DNA of 34,883 nt from positions 1 through 34,883 of IMG/VR virus record IMGVR_UViG_3300042691_010298; one strand, written 5' to 3'. This document shows, piece by piece, positions 1 through 8,803 of this stretch (position 1 is its first letter; each line of letters starts with the position of its first letter). The notes under the pieces are model-generated. The model saw only the letters and a list, made by a program, of their open reading frames with translations, had not been told where the DNA came from and did no database searches. The position numbers and the translations under genes are program-made. The stretch comes from a virus.

Positions 1-991
1 CAGTACCCCAAAGGATAGCACCAGCATCATACAGGTCAAACAGTTCGTCATCCAACTCTTGACGTAAGAATACGTCAGCGAGAAGGTGATTCTCCATAGA
101 ACCTCCGTTAAAGTCTAAAGCACGAGTTACTTCGTGAAGTTTAGCTCTGTCAAGAGAACCAGCAGTATAAGATACGCCAGTACCACGGCTTTCGATTTGG
201 TCGATAAGACCGATAGTGTTCTTAGAAGTAGTAGATGCGTTGGTGTTGGTGATTTGCTTACCGAAAACAAGAGTAAACTCTTTGTTGTTCATGTAACGCT
301 TAACTGCATCTTCAAGACCTTTGTAAGAGTAGTTCTCGCCAAACCAGATTTCTTCAATCATAGCGCGGTCAGTTACTCTCCAGTCTTCACGGATTTCAGA
401 AACGTAGTTCAGAACTTCTTCAACGCGAGGAATCAAAGCATCTCCTTTAGAAGAAGCTTCACCTACCGCAGCTTGTCCACGGAAAAGAATCCACTCGTTA
501 GCATCCAAGCGTCCGTCTACAGCAGCAGACTCAAATTGCTGAGTTGAGCTAAGAGGACGTACAGTTGCAGTGTGAGCGCCAGCAGTAGTTCTGTCTACGC
601 TGATTACTTTACCTTGAATACCAGTAGAAGCAATTTCAACGATTTCACCTACACGGATAGGAGATTTAGTTCCGCTGTCATAGTGAGAGCCAGAAGTCAA
701 AGTGAAAGTAACAGCAGAACCATTGGTTGCACCAGTTACGTTAGCTTGTACTTGAACAGCTTGGTGAAGTTTACCCAAATCTTCCCAGTGACGGATAGTT
801 TGAGATTTTACTTGTCCTTTGAATCCAAGCATTTCAAGCAACATGGTGTAGTTTTGAGCACCATATTTGCTGATAAACTTAGGATAGTACTGAGGCTTTA
901 AAATACTAAGGTCACTAACGATGCCTCTCGTTAGGCCAGCACCAGGGTTTACAAACGCTGATGGTTTCTCTGCGGCTGAGTTAAATGCCAT
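1..991 (-). CDS. Major capsid protein, 3' end cut by window edge
   Basis: The frame is open from an ATG at 991 to the left edge (330 codons visible), so the C-terminus is missing. The protein begins MAFNSAAEKPSAFVNPGAG and contains a Tyr/Leu-rich segment (YGAQNYTMLLEMLGFKGQ) and a beta-rich segment rich in Thr, Ser and Val, followed by an acidic helix (ELDDELFDLYDAGAILWG). It directly follows a scaffold-like gene in a module with portal and terminase, which is the usual place for the major capsid protein. Codon choice is more uniform than in neighbours (GCT, ACT, GTA), fitting a highly expressed gene. The leader AACAATTAAAATCTCAACAAA has no Shine-Dalgarno sequence. The capsid call comes from position and general character, not from a recognised catalytic motif; another abundant head protein is the alternative. 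Confidence 0.75.
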   Translation of the reverse strand, partial: MAFNSAAEKPSAFVNPGAGLTRGIVSDLSILKPQYYPKFISKYGAQNYTMLLEMLGFKGQVKSQTIRHWEDLGKLHQAVQVQANVTGATNGSAVTFTLTSGSHYDSGTKSPIRVGEIVEIASTGIQGKVISVDRTTAGAHTATVRPLSSTQQFESAAVDGRLDANEWILFRGQAAVGEASSKGDALIPRVEEVLNYVSEIREDWRVTDRAMIEEIWFGENYSYKGLEDAVKRYMNNKEFTLVFGKQITNTNASTTSKNTIGLIDQIESRGTGVSYTAGSLDRAKLHEVTRALDFNGGSMENHLLADVFLRQELDDELFDLYDAGAILWGT

Positions 992-1016
992 TTTGTTGAG
1001 ATTTTAATTGTTATTA

Positions 1017-2159
1017 TTATGTATTACCGAAGAAATAATCTACCATTTCTTGCTCCTTACTCAGCTGTTCGTTAGGTTGTTGCCTCATTGTCGTATCCTG
1101 AAAGTTGGCATTTTTCAACCCTTTGATGAATAGCGATTTCGTATTGTTTACCGCCTGACTTACATGAGCATCAATAATCTTGTTAAAGTTCTCTAACACA
1201 TACAAGTCTTTAGCGATAGCAGTAGTATTAAAGCTACCATCTTCTTTAATGTAACGAGGTACAAAGTAGTCCTGTAGAGTAAACTTCTCAAGCGCTTGTT
1301 TCAGATTCTGCTTTTCAGCTTGGTCTATTATAAATGCTGTTTGGAAGTCAAGCTCATCGTCCTTGTACTTAGTTCCAAAACCCGTAACCTCATTCATGGC
1401 CGAGTCAATGGATTTTACGTACTTGTCCCTGAACTCCTTTATAGCAGCCTCATCAACTTCTGCCTCTTTTGGAAGCTCTTGTTGCGGTTTGCTCGTTGCA
1501 ATATCTGGAAGAACTATTTCCTCTTTTTTCTCCTGCAAGAAGGTTCTTGCTTCTTTCAGGTCTTTTTTCTTTTGACGCTCCACTGCTGACCTCTCTCTTT
1601 CAAACCTCTTTTTAGCCTTTTCAATATCAGCAGGGTCATCCAAATCTTCGTCAATATCAGGCTGCTCTACACCATATCTGCTTTCAAACTCATCTTGCAG
1701 CTCTTCATCTGTAAGTTCGGGATTCTCGTACTTTATTCTAAGCTTGAGAATAGAATCTGTATCTAATTTATCTACAGACTCTAACTGTCTCTGTTGCTGA
1801 TAAATATTCATCAGCTCATCCACTCTCCCTTCTTTCAGATAGTCGAAGACTTTCTTACTTGTTTCATTAGCAAAGTTAATTTCAGGTGTAACTGATTGTT
1901 CTGTAAGCTTTAGTATTTCATCAACACTTTTAAACTTGCCACCTGTTTTTTCTGCCAATAATGCTTCAAAGTCAATACCTGTTGAAGGATTTGTTTCCTG
2001 TGGAACATTATTATTGCCAGCAATAGCTTCTTCTGCTGCATTGTTCACTAATTGCTCATTGTTCACGTTCTGTGAACTTGCAGCTTCTGGTGAACTTTCT
2101 TGCTGCATTTCACCTGATGCGATTAAATCCTCGAACATCGAGGCATTAGGATTACTCAT
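1017..2159 (-). CDS. Candidate head scaffolding protein
   Basis: This 380-aa protein is strongly acidic and mostly helical, with a low-complexity Asn/Gln/Glu/Ala N-terminus (about residues 1-60) and a charged coiled-coil centre (about 150-215, rich in Glu, Lys and Arg). Residues 235-350 are helical with a few aromatics, and the C-terminus (NEQLSKEQEMVDYFFGNT) resembles short helical tails by which scaffolds contact capsid subunits. It ends 25 nt before the capsid start. Size, charge, disorder and position fit an internal scaffold that is removed during head maturation. No protease motif was seen. The family was not recognised by sequence, so the function is inferred from composition and context. 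Confidence 0.65.
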   Translation of the reverse strand: MSNPNASMFEDLIASGEMQQESSPEAASSQNVNNEQLVNNAAEEAIAGNNNVPQETNPSTGIDFEALLAEKTGGKFKSVDEILKLTEQSVTPEINFANETSKKVFDYLKEGRVDELMNIYQQQRQLESVDKLDTDSILKLRIKYENPELTDEELQDEFESRYGVEQPDIDEDLDDPADIEKAKKRFERERSAVERQKKKDLKEARTFLQEKKEEIVLPDIATSKPQQELPKEAEVDEAAIKEFRDKYVKSIDSAMNEVTGFGTKYKDDELDFQTAFIIDQAEKQNLKQALEKFTLQDYFVPRYIKEDGSFNTTAIAKDLYVLENFNKIIDAHVSQAVNNTKSLFIKGLKNANFQDTTMRQQPNEQLSKEQEMVDYFFGNT

Positions 2160-2180
2160 TGTTTTCTGTTTTTTATGTTA

Positions 2181-2312
2181 TTAATACTTGGTTTTACCTT
2201 TCATCTTGCCCATAGCAGTATTTGCTTTTTTTGACATGGGTGAAGGTTTGCCTTGTTTCTTTGCCATTTTCTCTTGCATAGATTTAAATGCTGCGTTCTT
2301 TTTTGCTTTCAT
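2181..2312 (-). CDS. Very small Lys/Met-rich protein (43 aa)
   Basis: A 43-codon frame from an ATG at 2312 to a TAA at 2181 starts one base after the stop of the upstream gene. The product (starts MKAKKNAAFKSMQEKMAKK) is extremely basic and rich in Lys, Met and Ala, with no aromatic core, so it is probably disordered alone and may bind DNA, RNA or acidic head proteins. It belongs to a run of four small basic genes between the acidic gene after portal and the scaffold, which suggests a virion or assembly role. No family was recognised. Confidence 0.6.
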   Translation of the reverse strand: MKAKKNAAFKSMQEKMAKKQGKPSPMSKKANTAMGKMKGKTKY

Positions 2313-2313
2313 T

Positions 2314-2649
2314 TTATATATTTTTTTTCGCTCTAGGCGCACCTGTTAAAGCTCCCTTTACTGTTCTTCTAGATTTCATAGATGTAATAGCTCCAGTAGC
2401 ATTTGTTTTTCCTTTAGTGACATATTTTTTATCATCACTATAAGATTTAAATTTAGTATTACCCATTCCGAATGATGCTGTAGCTTTTTTGCCAGAAGCA
2501 CTAGTATACGGAACGTTTTCTGTAATACTTCTTCCTGCCATAACTTTTGAGCTTTTCGTTGTCTCTCTTGGAGCATTCTTAAAGCTAATTTCTCCTGTTT
2601 TAGGTCTTGAAGTTTGTCCGTTTTTTCCTTTCTTTTTAAATAGTGGCAT
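2314..2649 (-). CDS. Small basic protein, unknown role (111 aa)
   Basis: The product is basic, rich in Lys, Ser, Thr and Gly, and low in hydrophobic residues, starting MPLFKKKGKNGQ. A longer reading from 2700 is possible but would overlap the upstream gene by 20 nt; the internal ATG at 2649 gives a normal spacing and an A/T-rich leader, so it is preferred. The protein looks largely disordered. Its position among other small basic genes in the head module suggests a minor virion or DNA-packaging-associated protein; this is inference only. Confidence 0.6.
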   Translation of the reverse strand: MPLFKKKGKNGQTSRPKTGEISFKNAPRETTKSSKVMAGRSITENVPYTSASGKKATASFGMGNTKFKSYSDDKKYVTKGKTNATGAITSMKSRRTVKGALTGAPRAKKNI

Positions 2650-2680
2650 AATATTTGATTTTAATTGTTTACGAAGATAC

Positions 2681-3058
2681 TTATTTTCTGTATTTAGCAA
2701 CTTTTTTTGCTACGCTTTTTGGTTGTTTTACAAACTGCTTTCCTGCTTTATCCCCTTCTGCTTTTGCTCTGTTAGTAGCTGCCTTCTCGGATGCTGACAA
2801 CGAACCCCACGCTTTCTTAGGTAAATACCTGCGTTTACCTTCTGATGGCTTTCCTGATGATGTAGTCCATTCCTGCTTAGTCCATTTAGCTAACTTATTA
2901 GATGAAGACTTTGCTCCTTTATAACCACCACCTTTCTCTTTGTATATTTTGACAGCTAACTGCATTGCACGAGCTGAGTGCTTACCACCCATCTTAGCTT
3001 TAGCCTGCTGCTTGGCTTTATCCCAAAGAGCAGGATTTGTTTTTGTTGCTGTACTCAT
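2681..3058 (-). CDS. Small basic phage protein (125 aa), conserved-type
   Basis: The protein starts MSTATKTNPALWDKAKQQ. It contains a segment typical of small phage and algal-virus proteins, in which a helix (KHSARAMQLAVKIYKEKGG) precedes a glycine-rich turn, and then a Lys-rich region (SEGKRRYLPKKAWGSLSASE). This resembles the DUF5872 group from memory. The ATG at 3058 was chosen because upstream codons to 3250 lie entirely within the next gene; it leaves a 1-nt gap to the stop at 3060. The role is unknown. Basic composition and location suggest a packaged or assembly protein. Confidence 0.6.
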   Translation of the reverse strand: MSTATKTNPALWDKAKQQAKAKMGGKHSARAMQLAVKIYKEKGGGYKGAKSSSNKLAKWTKQEWTTSSGKPSEGKRRYLPKKAWGSLSASEKAATNRAKAEGDKAGKQFVKQPKSVAKKVAKYRK

Positions 3059-3059
3059 A

Positions 3060-3353
3060 TTAGTATTTACCTTGTCTTGATTTAGGAGATGACTTAGTAG
3101 AACCACCTTTACCTGCCCAAAGCACCTTACAAGCCCAATATTTAGCACCCATCTTATCGTTAGCCGTACTGCACTTGTGCCTTGCTTTAAATGACTTACG
3201 AGCAGCAGCAGAATAGTTGTGACCATAACCTTCTGCTCCGAAATGGACAATCTTTTCTTTTCCTCCCTGACAAGCCTTTACCATCATCTTCTTACCTGGT
3301 CTGGTAGAAGAGCGAGGCTTATTGCATGGCATTTCAGATTTCTTTACAGCCAT
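3060..3353 (-). CDS. Small Cys/Lys-rich phage protein (97 aa)
   Basis: The product begins MAVKKSEMPCNKPRSSTRPG. It has a core (MVKACQGGKEKIVHFGAEGYGH, SFKARHKCST, ARYW-like AKYWACKVLW) that recurs in many tailed phages as a small uncharacterised head-module protein. Four Cys (in PCNKP, KACQG, HKCST and YWACK) could bind a metal. It lies between portal and scaffold with other basic proteins. The conserved-family impression is from memory and the molecular role is not known. Confidence 0.65.
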   Translation of the reverse strand: MAVKKSEMPCNKPRSSTRPGKKMMVKACQGGKEKIVHFGAEGYGHNYSAAARKSFKARHKCSTANDKMGAKYWACKVLWAGKGGSTKSSPKSRQGKY

Positions 3354-3360
3354 AGTTTAT

Positions 3361-3636
3361 TTATTTTCTAGTTCCCATTCTTCTGTATTGTCCGTAGCTT
3401 GATTTAGATGCTACTTTCATCTTAGCCATCATTTCTTTCTTGCACTTGCACATTCCATTGCTCTCACCTTCGCAGTCGCAAGACTCTCCATTTTCTTCCT
3501 CAGACATATCCTCTTCTTCAGAAGATTCTGATTCGCTTTCTGCTTCGCTAAGGCTGTCAATAGTTTTGAGTGCCTGATACAAGGCAAGGAACTTTGTCAT
3601 TTCCTTACCTGTAAAGTTTAAATCCGTCATTGTCAT
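3361..3636 (-). CDS. Acidic Glu/Ser-rich protein with Cys cluster (91 aa)
   Basis: The protein has a short N-terminal helix (LNFTGKEMTKFLALYQALKT), a highly acidic Glu/Ser tract at about residues 35-55, then a Cys cluster (SCDCEGESNGMCKCKKEM, four Cys within 15 residues) and a basic tail. The pattern suggests a metal-binding knuckle on a flexible acidic linker. Starts at 3660 or 3636 are both possible. The second avoids a 14-nt overlap with the portal stop and follows an A-rich leader, so it is preferred. Role unknown; it is the first gene after portal. Confidence 0.55.
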   Translation of the reverse strand: MTMTDLNFTGKEMTKFLALYQALKTIDSLSEAESESESSEEEDMSEEENGESCDCEGESNGMCKCKKEMMAKMKVASKSSYGQYRRMGTRK

Positions 3637-3646
3637 GGTAATTATC

Positions 3647-6022
3647 TTATTGTTGTCCAAACATTCTTGCTAACTGCTCCTGCTCTTTTCTACCCTCCTG
3701 TACAACCTCTTCAGGGTCGATACCTTGTGCTGCCAGCTGCTCTCTTGCCATCTGCTCCTGCTGTTGTGCCGCCATCTCCGCTTCCATCTGAGCCTGTTGA
3801 GCCTTACCTGCAAAATAGTTATCTACTATCTCCTTCACATAACCCTCTAAAGGCTTGCCAGTTTGGAAAGATATCTTAAGAACCTCATGAACAAATGTTT
3901 GAGTATTTTGTTCTTCTCTTGCTTTTGACAGCTGCCTGTCGATTTCTACTTGAGCCTGAGCTTTTACCTGCTCTATCTGAGCATCTGCCTGAGCTTTAGC
4001 CATTGCACTTCTCTCCTGCACCTGAGCATTCATTTCTGAATTTTGTTGAGCCTTCTGCATCTCGGTCTGCATCTTTTTATCTTTTGCTCTGCTCAGAAAT
4101 ATCTCTTGCAGCTTCACATTATCAATCCTTCGAATTTTAAAGGCATCGTCAAAATCTATCATGCCATTTTGCATGGCTGTATTAATCATAGACTCTACAT
4201 ACGCCTTCTCTACATCATCAGGAAGCATCTCTAACTTAAAGTCAAAGTACATTCCTGCTAACTCTGCATTGCTGAAATATTCTCTGTAAGCCTTACCACC
4301 ATACACAACAGAATCGTGTAATAGAATTCCTATTTTTGTAATCGTCTGCTCAGTAATCTCCAGATAAGAGTCATAGATAAAATCAGTAGCATTGTTAGAT
4401 TCGCGTATTTGAGATTGAAGTACACCTAATCCCATCTTAGGATTAACGCTTGAACCTTCTCTGTATTCATTGATACCTACCTCGTCTCTAATCTTACTTA
4501 CATAGAAATTATATGTAGTAATGGCTGCCTGTAGTTGGGTTACGTTACCAGAATTTGGTAACTCACTCATTGGCAATCCTTTTCTCTCACCATCCTCGTC
4601 AACACTATTATAGTAAATATTACCTGTTTGGTCATAAACTCTTTGAAGCTCCAATGGCTTAATATTGCCCTGACCAAGGTCTACTTCTTTAAGTCCTGAT
4701 ATATCAACAGCAATACCAGCAGGTCTCATCTTAGCAATAAGCTGCTGTATCTTCATGTGTATAAGCGTAATCATCCGTACAGAAGAGCTGATTCTTTCTG
4801 CAAGCGGAGTATTATTCATGCCAATATTATTAGGCATGTATACCGAGTAACTAAAATAAGCCCTAGACAGCTCTTTTGGATTCGAAGGTCTAATCATTCT
4901 GGTGTTTGGAGCAAATTCCAACAGCATTTTAGAGTCTGTTAAAAACGTACCCTTATACACCACCTCCATTTGCTTTTCAATAACAAGCTTATCTTCGCCA
5001 ACACCTTCTGGTCTCCCCTTCTTTTTTTCTACGTACTTTCTGTTATCTCTGTTCTTTTCCACCCAGTACATAGGTCTAACTGTCTTAGCCTCAAAGAATA
5101 ATACCTCTATAGAATACTCGTCATAGGGTCTTGAGCCAGGATTTATGTATTCGTTTTTCCATTTTAAAGTATATGGATTTTGGCAATCCTTAGAAGTTTT
5201 AGCTATCTCAAACAGCTTCTCTTCAGGGAGACCATACATTTTCCTTAAATCGTATAGCTTCATTGACTTGCGATGCCCCATAACAGCCGCATCACCAAGG
5301 TCATTCTTTTCAGAATAAGAACAGAAAAAGTCAATAGGATTTATATATTCTACTACTATTGACCCGTCGTCCGCTGCTCTTGTATAGGTGACTCCGTATC
5401 CTGCGTCCCGAATACTACATAGAAGGCTCCGCTTAATATCGTTCCAAGAGTTGGTGTGCATGACCATTGATACACCTCGCTCCATGAGGATTTCTTCAGG
5501 TGTTCTGTAGTCAATGTTGAAGAAGATGTCCAGTTCATCATATGTCTGTGGTTCAAATTGATTTCTGTCTTTATATTTACCTAATACTTCGTCCGCGTTT
5601 CTTGTAAACTCAGGCTCAAGCATCCTAAACTCTGCCATGTCCCTGTCAAACTTTTTTCTCTTAACGCTAATAGGGTCTACAGCAGAACATCTTGGCTTCT
5701 CTGCTCTTTTCATAAATCCACCTATAAGAACCTCCATAAACTTAGGAGCTATCATAGGGGGAGTCCAGTCAAGATTAACGTATGATTGCTTGCCGTCTAT
5801 ATTGAGAAACTGCATGTAGTCTCTCATGTCCTGCTTACCGTATGACAGCTTTACATTCTTTGTAATCTCTACGTTTCTTCTTTCAAAGTATTCATTACTT
5901 ACAATAGAATGAATATACCTAGCCATTTTCTGACCAAGTTCTGCATCTGTTACCCCTTCATTATTAAGGTGGAACTGCAATGTTGGGTTGTACGTGGGAG
6001 TCAACTTAAACAATTTTATCAA
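3647..6022 (-). CDS. Portal protein (791 aa)
   Basis: A 791-aa protein directly follows the large terminase (11-nt gap), as portals normally do. It has an N-terminal alpha/beta region, a central helical part with the long segment that in portals forms the stem and clip (about residues 430-620, including NIGMNNTPLAERISSSVRM), and a C-terminal helical domain ending in a Gln/Glu/Ala coiled coil (about 665-790). The coiled coil is comparable to the barrel or crown helices of long podovirus and crAss-like portals. It would form the dodecameric DNA channel at one capsid vertex, bind the terminase during packaging and nucleate head assembly. The size is at the large end for portals. Identification rests on size, context and general similarity to Bacteroidota phage portals. 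Confidence 0.85.
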   Translation of the reverse strand: MIKLFKLTPTYNPTLQFHLNNEGVTDAELGQKMARYIHSIVSNEYFERRNVEITKNVKLSYGKQDMRDYMQFLNIDGKQSYVNLDWTPPMIAPKFMEVLIGGFMKRAEKPRCSAVDPISVKRKKFDRDMAEFRMLEPEFTRNADEVLGKYKDRNQFEPQTYDELDIFFNIDYRTPEEILMERGVSMVMHTNSWNDIKRSLLCSIRDAGYGVTYTRAADDGSIVVEYINPIDFFCSYSEKNDLGDAAVMGHRKSMKLYDLRKMYGLPEEKLFEIAKTSKDCQNPYTLKWKNEYINPGSRPYDEYSIEVLFFEAKTVRPMYWVEKNRDNRKYVEKKKGRPEGVGEDKLVIEKQMEVVYKGTFLTDSKMLLEFAPNTRMIRPSNPKELSRAYFSYSVYMPNNIGMNNTPLAERISSSVRMITLIHMKIQQLIAKMRPAGIAVDISGLKEVDLGQGNIKPLELQRVYDQTGNIYYNSVDEDGERKGLPMSELPNSGNVTQLQAAITTYNFYVSKIRDEVGINEYREGSSVNPKMGLGVLQSQIRESNNATDFIYDSYLEITEQTITKIGILLHDSVVYGGKAYREYFSNAELAGMYFDFKLEMLPDDVEKAYVESMINTAMQNGMIDFDDAFKIRRIDNVKLQEIFLSRAKDKKMQTEMQKAQQNSEMNAQVQERSAMAKAQADAQIEQVKAQAQVEIDRQLSKAREEQNTQTFVHEVLKISFQTGKPLEGYVKEIVDNYFAGKAQQAQMEAEMAAQQQEQMAREQLAAQGIDPEEVVQEGRKEQEQLARMFGQQ

Positions 6023-6033
6023 AAATACAAAAC

Positions 6034-8070
6034 TTATCTTACGTTGCTTATGTCAAAAGTCTGTATATAGGACACAGCCTCCTTCTTTTCTTTCAACACA
6101 TTTCTAACGTCTCCAGCTGCCGCAACAAGCGCAATCATGAACGCAACAGTAATATCAGACTTGGTTCTATTGAAATGGTCATACTCTAACATATCCTCAA
6201 GTATCTCTATAAAATACATCTTATGGCTGTAATTGTCTATCCAAAACTGAGCAAGTTCTAACTGCTTATTTAGAGAGAATGGGTCTTTAGGCGATACACC
6301 CCACGTCTGAACGCTCTTGGCTTTTCTGTTAGGGTCTATAACAGACTTAGGTGTTTTGGTAATATAGTTCTTATATCCCTTATCTATAAACCACTCAAAG
6401 TAATCATCATTGGCGTTTTCATAGGTAGCCTTACATCCATAATAAAATGCAGCCATCAGTACTTCTGTATGGAACTGGTTCTTTGTTTTAGGTCTTCCTA
6501 TATACAGCGCTACTGGTAATCCTGTGTTTTCTGGGTCTGTAGGGTCTTGCTGTTCATATACTACGATAACACCATTAGACCCCTTCCCAACAATAATGGT
6601 AGACGCAAAAGGGTCAACCCCTATTTTAAAGGCATGAATATTAGTTGGAGTCTTTCCAGAATCGCTCCAGTGCATGGCGTTTGGGTCTTTTGGTTGCTTA
6701 AGAATCAACCACTTGCCTCCAGGGTCATCCCGATAATCTACCTTGTTAGTTTCCGCCCACCCAAAGGTTACCCTTCTGAGTGGTGCAGGATTATCTTTCA
6801 GGTAGTCTATCTGCTCACGTATGAGTCCTACGTTAAAGAAAGATTCTGAGTCGTCAGCAGCAAAGGCTTCCTCTTCACTAAACGGCATCATCCGCTTTTC
6901 TTCAAGTCTCATCTCGTCATCCACAATAGCTTCAATCTTTCTTCTAAGATATTCCTTAGCTCCTAACTTTATCTCCTCTTTGGTAAGCGTAGTGGTTTCA
7001 AGAAGGTACTCCTCCTGGTCACGAGTAGGCTTTTCAATAACACTCATACCAAACCTGTCAATAAAACCCTCATATCCATCATAAGCAGGCTTAAAGTACC
7101 TGTAAAGTCCTGATGGTGTATTCTTATGAGTCATCTGATTGGACTCGTTCCATAATACCTTGAACCCAGCACCGCCATCTTTTAGCTTGTTTACGGTGGA
7201 TGGCATTTCAGCAAACCCAACCTTCTTACTACCCTTTTCAAGCGTCTTTCTAACAATAGACCAATACCTTTGGATAGGTACGTCAGTAGGAAACTTTCCT
7301 CCTTCGTCTATTAACAGCCTTGTTGTTCTTTTAGAGTCATAGCTGTTGAGCTTAGTATTCTTGAAATCTATCTGAGAGTTCAAGCCTTCGGGCTTCTCCC
7401 TGATAGATGTTTGCTGTTTCTTTTTAACCCTGGACACTTGCTTCATAAACCTAAGTATCTTTTCTGGGTCATCACCTGCTGCGATGTCGGGCTTTAGGAA
7501 CAGCGGTAAGTTACGGAATCCATATACCACCATCTCTTTAAATACCGACTTGGCATCATCTCCTGTCTTGGAAACTATACCGCATTTAGCCTGCTCGGTA
7601 GTGGTAGCTGTATAAATAATATTTGAAGATGCTTGAGAAGTAGCGCCCTCCCTTCTTGACTTAACCCTTATAATACCCAGTACATTATTAGATTTTTCGC
7701 AGTAATCAAGGAACAGATAGTATCTTCTGTCGCAATCCCTGTATTGTGGTTTTTCACCATTTTCAAGGGTAAAGTAATTTAGGAAGTAGTAGTATTTGCC
7801 TGTAATGTATGTAGCGTATCCATTATTTAAAAACCAGTATCCGTCTCTACATCGAGTAAGTTCCTGCATGATGAATTCCCACTGCTTATCTCCCCAAACA
7901 GGATTATTGTCATGGTCATATTCCAGTTCATCAAAGTATTCAGGAAGTTCTGTATATCTGAAGTACTGAAGACTAGCTGGCAGTTTGCTGTTTGGGAGTT
8001 CGTGCGGATGCGGCTGTGGTGGCAGCTGATACGTTACCCCGTATATATTTAGGCTTGATTTTCTTGACAT
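6034..8070 (-). CDS. terL: Terminase large subunit (ATPase-nuclease, 678 aa)
   Basis: This is the packaging motor. The ATPase half has an unusual Walker A segment (VKSRREGATSQ, about residues 136-146) and a clear Walker B (RLLIDEGG, D255-E256). The nuclease half has the RNase H-like first Asp (FKIGVDPFAS, D486), an acidic middle segment around NANDDYFEWF, and the last Asp (TKSDITVAFMIAL, D639). The N-terminal signature with WFLNNGYATYITGKYYYFLNYF is typical of terminases from uncultured Bacteroidota phages. The length of 678 aa suits a two-domain terminase. Its start lies 98 nt inside the upstream gene, a long overlap that suggests coupled translation. The Walker A motif lacks the usual GK(S/T) lysine; related terminases use variant loops, so the enzyme is probably active. 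Confidence 0.95.
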   Translation of the reverse strand: MSRKSSLNIYGVTYQLPPQPHPHELPNSKLPASLQYFRYTELPEYFDELEYDHDNNPVWGDKQWEFIMQELTRCRDGYWFLNNGYATYITGKYYYFLNYFTLENGEKPQYRDCDRRYYLFLDYCEKSNNVLGIIRVKSRREGATSQASSNIIYTATTTEQAKCGIVSKTGDDAKSVFKEMVVYGFRNLPLFLKPDIAAGDDPEKILRFMKQVSRVKKKQQTSIREKPEGLNSQIDFKNTKLNSYDSKRTTRLLIDEGGKFPTDVPIQRYWSIVRKTLEKGSKKVGFAEMPSTVNKLKDGGAGFKVLWNESNQMTHKNTPSGLYRYFKPAYDGYEGFIDRFGMSVIEKPTRDQEEYLLETTTLTKEEIKLGAKEYLRRKIEAIVDDEMRLEEKRMMPFSEEEAFAADDSESFFNVGLIREQIDYLKDNPAPLRRVTFGWAETNKVDYRDDPGGKWLILKQPKDPNAMHWSDSGKTPTNIHAFKIGVDPFASTIIVGKGSNGVIVVYEQQDPTDPENTGLPVALYIGRPKTKNQFHTEVLMAAFYYGCKATYENANDDYFEWFIDKGYKNYITKTPKSVIDPNRKAKSVQTWGVSPKDPFSLNKQLELAQFWIDNYSHKMYFIEILEDMLEYDHFNRTKSDITVAFMIALVAAAGDVRNVLKEKKEAVSYIQTFDISNVR

Positions 8071-8803
8071 GCGTGCTGTCTATTTCTTTTTTAACAAAGT
8101 TAAGTATCGTATCTGCAAATCTTTTCCCTTTATCTGTAAGAAAATATGTGTGTCTTTTTGCGCTATACTTTTCTACTCCCACTAACCCAAACTTCCTGAG
8201 TCTGTAAGTAAATAAAGCAAGAGGTGAACTGCTGAACATCATTTCTTTTCTAAATACTAAAGCCGTAGTGCCATTCTCGTACTGAGATAAAAACAATATT
8301 GCAATAATCTCTCTTGGTGTAAGCTTAGTCTTACGCTTTACTATTGACAGCTTTGCGTAAACCCTTGCCCATATAATTGTCTTTACATAGTTAAGGTTTA
8401 TGTTTTGGTTAGGGTCGTAGAACTTAAACTTAGCTTTCAGTTCTTTATATATCTTCTTTCTTATGGTGGCCCTATACTTCTTTTGCTGTAATCTGTACTT
8501 TTCCTTTAGCTTTTGATATTTCTTTTCGTATCTTTTGATTGAAACCCTGTGATTACCACGCTCTCTGCCAATCTTAAACCATACCTTCTTGTTTGTCTTC
8601 TTTACGCTCTCTCTTACTCTCAGATACCTGGCCATCGTCTTTTCGTACATCTTTTTGTACTTATTGGCTTTGGATGCGTCTTGTCTGCTGCGTTTCTTAT
8701 ACTCTTTTATCATCCTCTCGACAGCAGCACCAGAATATCTCTTACCAGTAGGTACGAGTATCCTTTTCCTTGGTTCCTCTGTTTGGCTTTTGGGTTCTTC
8801 CAT
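7973..8803 (-). CDS. Candidate terminase small subunit (coiled coil + winged helix)
   Basis: This 276-aa basic protein has a long Lys/Arg/Tyr/Glu-rich helical or coiled-coil region (about 30-125). A winged-helix domain follows (about 155-235), recognised by LTPREIIAILFLSQYENG, then FRKEMMFSSSPLALFTYRLRKFGLV as the recognition-helix area, and YFLTDKGKRFADTIL as the wing and last helix; the layout is MarR/PadR-like. The tail is Ala/Thr-rich. It sits immediately upstream of terL and overlaps it by 98 nt. DNA-binding plus oligomerising helices in this position fit the small terminase that recognises genomic DNA. A plain transcription factor is the alternative. The ATG shares one base with the preceding stop (TAATG). 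Confidence 0.55.
   Translation of the reverse strand: MEEPKSQTEEPRKRILVPTGKRYSGAAVERMIKEYKKRSRQDASKANKYKKMYEKTMARYLRVRESVKKTNKKVWFKIGRERGNHRVSIKRYEKKYQKLKEKYRLQQKKYRATIRKKIYKELKAKFKFYDPNQNINLNYVKTIIWARVYAKLSIVKRKTKLTPREIIAILFLSQYENGTTALVFRKEMMFSSSPLALFTYRLRKFGLVGVEKYSAKRHTYFLTDKGKRFADTILNFVKKEIDSTHVKKIKPKYIRGNVSAATTAASARTPKQQTAS

Noticed and set aside
134-901. Plus-strand frames opposite the capsid gene
   Set aside because: Both are Ser-rich shadow frames of the well-supported minus-strand capsid gene.
3667-5819. Plus-strand frames opposite the portal gene
   Set aside because: Low-complexity Pro/Leu/Ser frames caused by the codon use of the minus-strand portal; no leader or coupling.
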